From the NCBI GenBank assembly GCA_029210695.1, contig JARGFH010000025.1, forward strand, positions 1 through 50,552: a DNA stretch of 50,552 nt, read 5' to 3'. This stretch comes from Acidimicrobiia bacterium (lineage in GTDB: Bacteria; Actinomycetota; Acidimicrobiia; Spongiisociales; JAHEDJ01). Both the position numbers and the translations under genes were made by a program. Shown in pieces: positions 43,218-50,552 of the stretch (its first letter is position 1; each line of letters opens with the position of its first letter). The notes below the pieces were generated by a model. It did no database searches. It was not told where the DNA came from and worked only from the letters and a program-made list of their open reading frames with translations.

Positions 43218-43592
43218 CGAGACCAACGCCTCGAGTTGCCGGTGGGTCAACCATCCTCGGTCTTGCCGACCGGACTCATCGGGCGATTCATGGCGGCGCT
43301 CGTTGTTGCGATGCCCGCTTTCCGCCGCTATCGGCTAACCTTTCTTATTGCATAGGCAGAAACATTGAGGACGCAACCTCATCGTTCGCCGATTCGACAC
43401 GGGTCCTGGGTGTGAATGTCCGCGGGTATTGCAGCCCGGTTCACTCGCCAAAGCCGGTATGCAGACCCCAGGAGGTCACCTCAATGACATCGACCGCAGC
43501 TTTTGTTTTGTTCAACCGACACCTTTGCTTCAGTTCTATCACCTTGTCCGCCGGTCGGCCGGCCTGACATGGCACAACGAGGACGCGAAGGC
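43218..43592 (+). other. Intergenic leader with a short ORF and dyads
   Basis: A frame of 27 codons (ATG 43484, stop ending 43567) has a good Shine-Dalgarno, AGGAGG, eight bases upstream, and stops one base before ATGGCACAACG of the next gene. Upstream, TGAGG and CCTCA (about 43367-43382) can pair, and GAGGTCACCTC is a palindrome over the Shine-Dalgarno. This may be a structured, translated leader. Confidence 0.35.
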
Positions 43593-43835
43593 ATGGCAAA
43601 ACGTGCTCGAGAGCGGGCACGGCAGGAAAGACAGGACGCCAAGCGCATCAAGCGCGAATCCGGTCCCGACGCCGCTTCGGAGCCTGTTGAGGCCGACGAC
43701 GAGTCGGCACTCATGGAGGAGTTCCATGAGTTGAGCGAGCGCCACGCCGCCGGGGTGGTCGGACAGGACGCCTACGACCAGGAGCGCCGGCGGATATTCG
43801 TCGAGCTCGGCATTGAATCTGAAGAGGATGGCTGA
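43593..43835 (+). CDS. Small charged helical protein
   Basis: An 80-residue protein: a basic start (MAKRARERARQERQDAKRIK) and an acidic helical end (ALMEEFHELSERHAAG then YDQERRRIFVELGI and ESEEDG). An in-frame ATG at 43569 would add eight residues. It fits the short actinobacterial proteins of unknown function with an N-terminal basic coil, perhaps RNA- or ribosome-linked. The leader ORF is directly upstream. Confidence 0.6.
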   Translation: MAKRARERARQERQDAKRIKRESGPDAASEPVEADDESALMEEFHELSERHAAGVVGQDAYDQERRRIFVELGIESEEDG

Positions 43836-43941
43836 GCCGCTCAGCTCGCCGTCTCAACAACCCGGTCACGCCACGGTATCCCGTCGCGTTCGACCACACC
43901 TCTATCAACTGCCCCACCGGGGCCAACATCAAAGGAGTGCC

Positions 43942-44154
43942 ATGAGGGCACAAATACAACCGCGAGAAGCGGCAACCATCGACATCAACCACCTCCAAAT
44001 CGGTGGCACTTATGAAGCAAGAACTCAGGCGGGTCACGTCACGCTGGGGGAGTACCTCGGTATCGAGGTTGCCTACGACGACCGGCGGATCTTGCTGCGC
44101 GGCCGCGCAGGCACCGACTCGATCATCGTTGACCACCTAGCCTCGGTGGCCTGA
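43942..44154 (+). CDS. Small protein of unknown function
   Basis: A 70-residue protein with AAAGGAG five bases before the ATG. The product (MRAQIQPREAATIDINHLQI then GGTYEARTQAGHVTLGEYLG and IEVAYDDRRILLRGRAGTDS) looks like a small beta-rich fold, possibly Sm- or SH3-like. No family is recognised. It is in the same direction as the preceding small proteins and the helicase 286 bp downstream. Confidence 0.6.
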   Translation: MRAQIQPREAATIDINHLQIGGTYEARTQAGHVTLGEYLGIEVAYDDRRILLRGRAGTDSIIVDHLASVA

Positions 44155-44440
44155 GCGGAGGACTGAGACCCCGTCGTTCCTACGTTGGGGCTCCCGCCGA
44201 CGAAGGACACTCGACGCAAGAACGGTCTCCGGTTTCGGGATTCCCTGCTATCGTTCCGCAAGCCGCACCGGGTGGAGGCCAGCGAATAGTCGCTTCCCCG
44301 GAGATCTCACGGCTTAGTTTCTCATCCGGTTGGACCGCCTCTTCGGCCGATTCTCGATCACCAAGGCGATGGACGCCGCGCGGTCGAGCGAGACATCGGC
44401 ATATCCAACTATCGGTCCCCGTTGGGGGCCAGGAGTCATC

Positions 44441-45961
44441 ATGACCACTACATTCGCCCATCTCGGGCTACCCGACACGCTCGTCCGTGCCCTCGCTAAG
44501 CGGGACATCGTCGAGCCATTCCCGGTACAGGCCGCCACCATCCCGGACGCCATTGCCGGAAGGGATGTGTCCGGCAAAGCCCCAACGGGATCCGGCAAGA
44601 CGCTGGCGTTCGGGCTACCCCTGCTCGCCATGGTCGATAAGGCAACCCGCCATCAACCACGGGCGCTGATCCTGGCTCCCACCCGGGAACTCGCCGAGCA
44701 GATCAAGCAGGAACTTGCCCCGCTCGCCAGAGCAGTCGACCGCTCCGTCCACGCCGTATACGGCGGGGTTTCCTACGGCCCACAGAAGGGCGCCCTGCGC
44801 AACGGTGTCGACGTTCTGGTGGCCACTCCCGGGCGACTCGAGGACCTCATGGAGCAGCGATCCGTGGACCTGAGCCGCGTTGAAGTCGCCGTGGTCGATG
44901 AAGCAGACCGGATGGCCGACATGGGATTTCTTCCTGCGGTGCGGCGAATCCTCGACCGTACGGCCAAGCGTCGTCAGACCTTGCTGTTCTCGGCGACGCT
45001 CGATGGCGACATCGCTGTGCTGAGCCGTGACTATCAGACCAAACCCGTCCGGCACGAGGCCGGCACGGTCGAGCCGGAAACGATCGACGCCCGGCACCTG
45101 TTCTGGCTTGTGCAACACCATGACCGTGTTCAGCACACCGCAGACCTCATTGAGGCGGCCGGTCGCTCGATCGTATTCACCCGGACCCGCCACGGCGCCG
45201 ACCGGCTCGCCAAGCAGTTGGACAAGCTGGGTGTCGCGGCGGTTGCCATGCACGGCGGGCGCTCCCAGAGCCAGCGCAGCAGGGCCCTCCAGACGTTCTC
45301 GTCCGGTCGGGCTCAGGCGCTCATTGCAACGGACGTTGCCGCGCGCGGAATCCATATCGAGGCGGTTGCATCCGTGATTCACTTTGATCCGCCGGGCGAC
45401 GCCAAGGACTATCTCCATCGATCCGGTCGTACGGCTCGCGCCGGCGCCACCGGAACGGTGGTCAGCCTTGTAACCGGCGAGCAACAGAGAAACGTCCGCA
45501 TCATGCAGCGAGATCTCGACCTGCGGGTTCCGATCGAGGCGCCCCAACTCGACGCGATCCAGCATGGCGGGTACAAGATGGGTGACCTGTCGCCGGTAAG
45601 CCGGGGCCGGGGAGCTTCCGGTCCGAAGAACGGAACTCATCGCGAACGGGCCGCCACCAGTCGGCCGGCTCCATCCGAGAACGTACCGCGTCATCCGGCC
45701 AGGGATGAGCAAAGTGTGTACGTGGCCAACCTGCCGTGGGACGCCACCGCCGACGACATTCAGACGTTGTTCGGCCGCTTCGGCGAGGTACGCCAGGCCA
45801 CTGTGATCATCGACCGGCGTTCCGGGCGATCCAAGGGATTCGGCTTCGTCGACATGTCCGAGACCGCTGCGCGAACCGCGATCGAGGCGTTGCACGGCTC
45901 TGATTTGAAGGGTCGCGACCTCACGGTTCGCCTCGCCCAACCGAGGCAGTACGGCGGCTAG
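44441..45961 (+). CDS. DEAD-box RNA helicase with C-terminal RRM
   Basis: A 506-residue helicase. Core motifs: Q motif FPVQAATIP, Walker A APTGSGKT, PTRELAEQ, VDEADRM (DEAD box), SATL, IATDVAARGIH and HRSGRTAR. After a short basic linker (about 385-425) comes an RNA recognition motif, with RNP2 SVYVANLPW and RNP1 SKGFGFVDM. Many bacterial DEAD-box proteins carry other C-terminal domains (DbpA or CsdA type); a canonical RRM of the eukaryote-like form is less common. AGGAG lies just before ATG 44441. The role is likely RNA remodelling, perhaps in cold growth. Confidence 0.9.
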   Translation: MTTTFAHLGLPDTLVRALAKRDIVEPFPVQAATIPDAIAGRDVSGKAPTGSGKTLAFGLPLLAMVDKATRHQPRALILAPTRELAEQIKQELAPLARAVDRSVHAVYGGVSYGPQKGALRNGVDVLVATPGRLEDLMEQRSVDLSRVEVAVVDEADRMADMGFLPAVRRILDRTAKRRQTLLFSATLDGDIAVLSRDYQTKPVRHEAGTVEPETIDARHLFWLVQHHDRVQHTADLIEAAGRSIVFTRTRHGADRLAKQLDKLGVAAVAMHGGRSQSQRSRALQTFSSGRAQALIATDVAARGIHIEAVASVIHFDPPGDAKDYLHRSGRTARAGATGTVVSLVTGEQQRNVRIMQRDLDLRVPIEAPQLDAIQHGGYKMGDLSPVSRGRGASGPKNGTHRERAATSRPAPSENVPRHPARDEQSVYVANLPWDATADDIQTLFGRFGEVRQATVIIDRRSGRSKGFGFVDMSETAARTAIEALHGSDLKGRDLTVRLAQPRQYGG

Positions 45962-45990
45962 CCGTCCAACCTCAACGTTCCAGGTGGATC

Positions 45991-46018
45991 AACTCCCGGG
46001 TCGCAAGGCCCGGGAGTT
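45991..46018 (+). terminator. Terminator after the helicase gene
   Basis: AACTCCCGGG and CCCGGGAGTT form a perfect 10-bp stem with loop TCGCAAGG. It sits between the helicase stop and the convergent GT39-like gene. Confidence 0.75.
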
Positions 46019-46054
46019 TCACATGGCAGGCAATGAAGCCGGGATTGCGGCTTG

Positions 46055-47515
46055 TCAGTTGTAGTGACGGACCTGGTCCCAGATGTCGGCGAGCTGACCC
46101 TCTGGAGCAAGACACAGGAACAACGGCAAGCCGGCTTCCTCGTTCTCAACACCGTAGGGGTTCGTGATCGTGCCTGCCTGGACGGTGGTCGGGCAGATGC
46201 CGGCAAGAACGTCACCGATTTGACCAACCCCGATGATCGGCCCGTGGTGGCCCGGCGGGCCCCACAACCAGTAGTTGTTGTGCCCGCTCGTAGCGGGCGG
46301 CAACCCTACCTCGGGCCCGAGCACGTCAACCGCCCCGGCCTCGCCGTACGAACCGGTGAAGATGGCGACGTCGGCGCGCTGATCGACCGGGATCATCTCA
46401 TAGACGGCGACGACCTGGTCGATCAGTTCGGGCCACCCGACGGTCTCGCCGAGTTCACCGGTGGCGTCCAGTACCGACATGTCCGACGGCGGGAGCAGCG
46501 GGAGCGCGATGAATAGCCCGATGAAGATTCCTGCTGCTGTGGCGCCGATCATGATCTTCCGCCGCCTCCCCTCCAGGCGTTCGAACCAGAGGGAGCCTGC
46601 CGCCAGCAGCGCCGGATACATCGGCGCAACGTAGTAGGCCTTGCCGCCGGTGAGGAGGAAGAACACGAACAAGAGCACGAAAGCGAGGCCGATCGGCCGC
46701 CAACGCTGCAGGTCGTCCGCCCGGAGGAGACGCCACAGTCCGACCGCCGCCGGAACTGCCAGGACGATCGAGAGCAGGCCGATCTGCTGCAATACGAACG
46801 CCACGGGGCCGTCGCTTCGCCCGGCGAGGGATCTGGCCATTTCCAGCTGCGGCAGGTCGTTGCCGATCTGCCAGATGAGGTTGGGGACGGCAATCAGAGC
46901 GGCCGTCCCCGCCCCGATCCATGGCCACTTCCCGCCCAGCAGGCTGCGCCGGGAAGAGGCAAGCAATGAGATCAGCACCGCCAGCGCCAGGAGGCCGATG
47001 AGATGCTTGTTCTGGAGGCCGACGCCGACGGCGAGTCCCAGCCCGAGCCACCAGCGGGGATCGTCGCCGTCGAGCAGGCGCACGAGCATCCAGGCGGCAA
47101 GGGTCCAAAGGAAGTAGTCGAAGGCGGCTGTGCTCAAGAGATGCCCCATTGCCAGGGCTACACCCGCTCCGCCGGCCGTGACCCCTGCGTAGACCCGGCT
47201 TTTCGTGCTGCCACCGAACCGCTTGGCCATCGCAGCCGCAAGGATCACGACGCCTCCGATCGCCACCGCCGGGAGAACGCGCAACGCAACCGGTGAGGTG
47301 CCGGCGAATTGCTCCGCCGCGTTGGCGATCAGAGGCGTGAGCGGTGGCTGGTCGACGAAGCCCCAATCGAGCCGCCGGCCGGCGACGAGGAAGTACAGCT
47401 CATCGCGATGGAATCCGTATCTCCCCGACGTCGACAACAAGAGGACGACGACGGCACCTACCGTCAACCATACGCGGCCGGGCAGCCGGCTCGGGTTGGG
47501 GTCAATAATGGTCAT
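46055..47515 (-). CDS. GT39-like membrane glycosyltransferase
   Basis: A 486-residue polytopic protein with about ten membrane helices. The start has the first loop FHRDELYFLVAGRRLDWGFV and DQPPLTPL, the pattern of GT39/ArnT-type mannosyl- or arabinosyltransferases that use lipid-linked sugars (acidic Asp/Glu in the first outer loop). A C-terminal extracytoplasmic domain has GHNNYWLWGPPG. It likely glycosylates proteins or lipids outside the membrane. ATG at 47515. Confidence 0.82.
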   Translation of the reverse strand: MTIIDPNPSRLPGRVWLTVGAVVVLLLSTSGRYGFHRDELYFLVAGRRLDWGFVDQPPLTPLIANAAEQFAGTSPVALRVLPAVAIGGVVILAAAMAKRFGGSTKSRVYAGVTAGGAGVALAMGHLLSTAAFDYFLWTLAAWMLVRLLDGDDPRWWLGLGLAVGVGLQNKHLIGLLALAVLISLLASSRRSLLGGKWPWIGAGTAALIAVPNLIWQIGNDLPQLEMARSLAGRSDGPVAFVLQQIGLLSIVLAVPAAVGLWRLLRADDLQRWRPIGLAFVLLFVFFLLTGGKAYYVAPMYPALLAAGSLWFERLEGRRRKIMIGATAAGIFIGLFIALPLLPPSDMSVLDATGELGETVGWPELIDQVVAVYEMIPVDQRADVAIFTGSYGEAGAVDVLGPEVGLPPATSGHNNYWLWGPPGHHGPIIGVGQIGDVLAGICPTTVQAGTITNPYGVENEEAGLPLFLCLAPEGQLADIWDQVRHYN

Positions 47516-47917
47516 AGGCTGTGTTCCGGCGCTCGGGCAGGATCTCTTCCGTTGTGGTCCTCAGGGAAACATGACGTGAGCACGTCCCGCGCAGTACACA
47601 GGAGAAGATTCTCAGCTCTTCTCACAGTCCGCGTTCTCGCCATGTAGGTTACATGCAGGCTGGTGAGATTCCGGCGGTCACATCGGAATCCGGATTGGGA
47701 TTATTCGCATGGGAGGCGCAGACCCTAACCTGCTCTGTTGTTACGACGGGGCCCATCCTGGGGACCATGGGTGGGCCGATCTCCGCTCGGGCTTTCGGCC
47801 TGCGGCATCCAACACCTTCCCTGTGCCACTTTGGCGCGTCCACGTGTCGACTTGGATGACACGTCGGCGCCGCATTTCGCGGACGGCAGTCCATTCTGAA
47901 GGCGGAGGTATCACAAC
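47516..47917. other. Intergenic region with two dyads before the RND gene
   Basis: No gene supported. CATGTAGGTTACATG (47641-47655) is a perfect dyad of the type used by TetR-like repressors. ACGTGTC and GACACGT (47842-47864) form a second perfect dyad about 55 bp before the RND start. No regulator gene is nearby in the window. Confidence 0.4.
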
Positions 47918-50479
47918 ATGATGCGCTGGTTGGTCGAGTGGAGTCTGAAGTTCCGCCGGATCGTTCTTGCCCTGACTGCGGGGATGCTGGTCTTCGGCAT
48001 CTTTCAGCTCAACGACGTCAAGAAAGACATGCTGCCTGAGTTCAGCCCGGTGACCGTCGAAGTGCAGACCGAGGCCCTCGGTTTGTCGGCGGCCGAAGTA
48101 GAGCGCCTCATGACGATCCCACTCGAGCAAGACCTACTCAGCGGGGTCGCCTTTCTGGAGAGCATCGAGTCGGCCTCGTTGCCGGGACTGTCCTCGGTGG
48201 TTATGACGTTCGAACCGGGCACAGACCTGTTGGACGCCCGTCAGGTGGTCGCAGAGAGGCTGGCGCAGGCGGCCGGTCTCCCCCAGGTGGCCGCCCCGCC
48301 GCTGATGATCCAACCTTTGTCATCCACGGGGCGGGTGGCGATGGTGTCGATGTCTTCCGACGTGCTGAGTCCCATTGAGACGTCGGTGCTCGCCCGCTGG
48401 GTGGTAGTGCCGCGGCTCCTCGGGGTGAAGGGCGTTGCCAACATCTCGATCTGGGGTTTCCGGGACAGGCAACTGCAGGTGCTGGTGGATCCGGAGCGGC
48501 TGCAGGCTCAGGACGTGACATTGAGTCAGGTGATTCGCACTGCGGGCAACGCGCTCGAGGTTTCGCCGCTCACTTTCCTGCAGGCTTCGAGTCCGGGAAC
48601 CGGGGGCTTCATCGACACGGTCAACCAGCGACTACACGTATTCCACGAGCAGGCGATCTCGACCCCCGAAGAACTCGCCCGGGTTACCGTGGAAGGCGAG
48701 GAAGGGGAGGCCGTCTACGTCGACGGACGACCTCTCTCGCTGGGCGAAGTAGCACAGATCGTGACGGGCCACCAGCCGCTCATCGGGGACGCCAGGTGTA
48801 GCTCCGGTCCATGCGTGTTGCTGGTAATCGAGAAATTCCCGGGAGCGAACACGCCGGAGGTCACGAATGACATCGACGCCGCGCTCCGCGCCCTCGGTCC
48901 GGGACTTCCCGGGTTGAAAATAGACAGTTCGATCTACCGGCCGGCGTCCTTCGTAGCGACTGCATTCAACAACCTGGGGATGATCTTGCTCATCGGCGCC
49001 TTCATGCTGCTGCTCGTGCTCGTGCTGTCGTTCCTGGATTGGAGGATGGTTCTGATTGCCGCAGTATCGATTGCCGCGGCACTCACCACGGCCGGCCTGG
49101 TGTTGTATGTCAGCGATGCGACGGTCAATGTGATGACTCTCGCCGGCCTCGTGCTGGCCGCCGGGGTCATCGTCGATGACGCGATCGTCGGTGCCTGGGC
49201 TCAATCAGCGGCTGCCCTGGAGCAGAGGGTCGAGGAGCGATCACCACTTCACCGTGTCCGCGATGCGGTCCTCCAGAGGCGGGGACCCACGCTCTACGCG
49301 GCAGTGATATCGGGTGCGGTGGTCCTGGTGTTCTTCTTCCTCGAGGGTGAGGGGGGCGCGTTCCTACCGCACATCGCATCCTCCTATCTGCTGGCGATAG
49401 CAGCCGCGCTGGTGGTGAGTTTGTCGGTCACCCCGGCGCTGAGTGCGCTTCTGTTGCAGGATCCACACGTCGTCAGAGCCGACGGTCGCGTCGTTCGGGC
49501 GATGAAGGAGAGGTACTCGGTAGGAATAGAGCGAATCGTTGGAAGACTCACCGCAGCTGCGGTCGTCTTCGTCGTGTTCGTCGGAGCGGCTCTGGCTGTC
49601 CTTCCGTTCTTCGATCAGTCCCTGCGCCCCGCCCTGCAACAGCGCGACGTGCTGGTCCGGTTGGATGCACCGCCCGGCACCTCTCTGGTTCGGATGGATG
49701 AGATCGCCGCACAGGCGGTCTACGACCTGGGGTCCTTGCCGGACGTCACCGGTGTCACCGCCCACGTAGGTCGGGCAATGACGTCCGACCAGGTAGTCAA
49801 CGTCAATTCTGCCGAGATCTGGGCCAAGCTGGATGCAACGGCCGACTATGAGCCGGCACTGGTAGCCATCGAGCAACTGGCAGCCGGTATCGAAGGAGTG
49901 ACCAGCAGAGTGCAGACGTACTCTGATCAGCGTGTCACCGAGATTCTGGGCAGGCCGGCGAACGAGCTGACCGTCCGCGTCTACGGCAACAACCCTGATG
50001 TCCTGCGGACATCTGCCGAAGAAGTCCTGGCCCTCGTTGAAGAGACGGATGGAGTGGCGAGCGCCGGCATCGATCTGCCCGCGGAGCAACCGACGATCGA
50101 GGTCGCCGTCGATCTCGACCGGGCGTACGCCCATGGCCTCAAACCCGGGGACGTCCGGCGGCGGGCGGCGACGCTGGTGTCGGGCATCGTCGTCGGGAAC
50201 CTGTTCGAAGAGCAGAAGGTGTTTGACGTCGTCGTGTGGGGCGCTCCCGCCATCCGCCAGACGGTTGACGACGTTCGCGCCATCCAGATTCCGACTCCCG
50301 GCGGAACGGTCGTAACCCTCGGGGATGTTGCCGACGTGTCGGTGGAGCCGAATGCCACCGTCATCCGGCACGAAGCGGTGGAGTCCTACCTCGACGTTCT
50401 GGCAGCCGTCGATGGTCGCAACATCGAAGACGTGGCAGCTGAGATCGATGACGGTCTGGCGAAGCTGGCGCTACCCTGA
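47918..50479 (+). CDS. RND-type efflux transporter, C-terminally truncated
   Basis: An 853-residue reading of the AcrB/MMPL-like HAE family. N-terminal helix, porter domain (LGLSAAEVERLMTIPLEQDL), membrane helices about 350-370 and onward, with the TM4 motif VLAAGVIVDDAIVG (Asp pair), PLHRV and a second porter half (PPGTSLVRMDEI). Normal length is above 1,000 residues: the frame ends at 50479 after KLALP, just before the second set of membrane helices (TM8-12). The transporter is therefore probably inactive, unless the rest follows beyond a frameshift. GGAGG lies nine bases before ATG 47918. Confidence 0.85.
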   Translation: MMRWLVEWSLKFRRIVLALTAGMLVFGIFQLNDVKKDMLPEFSPVTVEVQTEALGLSAAEVERLMTIPLEQDLLSGVAFLESIESASLPGLSSVVMTFEPGTDLLDARQVVAERLAQAAGLPQVAAPPLMIQPLSSTGRVAMVSMSSDVLSPIETSVLARWVVVPRLLGVKGVANISIWGFRDRQLQVLVDPERLQAQDVTLSQVIRTAGNALEVSPLTFLQASSPGTGGFIDTVNQRLHVFHEQAISTPEELARVTVEGEEGEAVYVDGRPLSLGEVAQIVTGHQPLIGDARCSSGPCVLLVIEKFPGANTPEVTNDIDAALRALGPGLPGLKIDSSIYRPASFVATAFNNLGMILLIGAFMLLLVLVLSFLDWRMVLIAAVSIAAALTTAGLVLYVSDATVNVMTLAGLVLAAGVIVDDAIVGAWAQSAAALEQRVEERSPLHRVRDAVLQRRGPTLYAAVISGAVVLVFFFLEGEGGAFLPHIASSYLLAIAAALVVSLSVTPALSALLLQDPHVVRADGRVVRAMKERYSVGIERIVGRLTAAAVVFVVFVGAALAVLPFFDQSLRPALQQRDVLVRLDAPPGTSLVRMDEIAAQAVYDLGSLPDVTGVTAHVGRAMTSDQVVNVNSAEIWAKLDATADYEPALVAIEQLAAGIEGVTSRVQTYSDQRVTEILGRPANELTVRVYGNNPDVLRTSAEEVLALVEETDGVASAGIDLPAEQPTIEVAVDLDRAYAHGLKPGDVRRRAATLVSGIVVGNLFEEQKVFDVVVWGAPAIRQTVDDVRAIQIPTPGGTVVTLGDVADVSVEPNATVIRHEAVESYLDVLAAVDGRNIEDVAAEIDDGLAKLALP

Positions 50480-50552
50480 GGTGTATCTGACTCTTTGATA
50501 TAGGTCGCCGGGTTCCTAACCCAATTCATGGTCGGGTCCGGGGCGGGTTGTT

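Noticed and set aside
44615-45940. A 441-codon minus-strand frame opposite the helicase
   Set aside because: All helicase motifs are on the plus strand; the antisense frame shows no family.

Overview
The window looks like a chromosomal segment of a high-GC actinobacterium, plausibly an uncultured member of the Acidimicrobiia or a related lineage. This is inferred from GC-rich codon use, many 4-base ATGA/GTGA gene overlaps, frequent GTG and TTG starts, a group 3b type NiFe hydrogenase and several actinobacterial small proteins. No rRNA, CRISPR array, integrase or intact tRNA was seen. The right end cuts into or just past a truncated RND transporter gene.

Left part (1-8.6 kb), accessory DNA: three directly repeated copies of the 3' part of an initiator tRNA-fMet gene (about 9, 4028 and 8527), each followed by a terminator hairpin, delimit two modules of about 4 and 4.5 kb. 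The first holds an IS481-type transposase fragment joined to the 3' end of a zinc-transporter gene, then a sulfur operon (ArsR-rhodanese regulator, DsrE protein, SQR-like flavoprotein). The second holds a SWIM zinc-finger protein and a two-gene AbiE-like toxin-antitoxin candidate behind an elaborate inverted-repeat operator.

Metal and redox island (8.9-25 kb): an arsR-permease-thioredoxin operon; a YdeI-like gene; a CzrA-like repressor with a CDF zinc exporter, whose putative operator is separated from the gene by a small MITE-like element; a block with a YHS protein, cupredoxin, two lipoprotein cytochromes c, a methionine-rich repeat protein and a two-component system; a convergent seven-gene operon of SHOCT, cupredoxin, glutaredoxin-like, two CcdA/DsbD-like, redoxin and TlpA proteins; and a divergent MerR regulator with a CopB-type P1B ATPase. 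Two almost identical MerR-type promoters (13384 and 22314) and two almost identical direct-repeat boxes (15215 and 21773) tie these operons into what looks like one copper-responsive network.

Middle (25-36 kb): a UvrA-like ABC ATPase with a DUF1059 protein; a seven-gene group 3b hydrogenase operon with its endopeptidase and HypC, preceded by a DosR-like dyad; a small membrane protein; an MDR oxidoreductase.

Right part (35.4-50.5 kb): DUF2207 and LemA genes (the former probably with a CTG start); a glycosyltransferase facing a three-gene glycan operon (GT4, six-hairpin protein, GH130); three small basic or acidic proteins leading to a DEAD-box helicase with an RRM; a GT39-like membrane enzyme; and an RND transporter lacking its C-terminal membrane half.

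Coordinates and starts were read by eye. Family names rest on motif recognition, not database searches.
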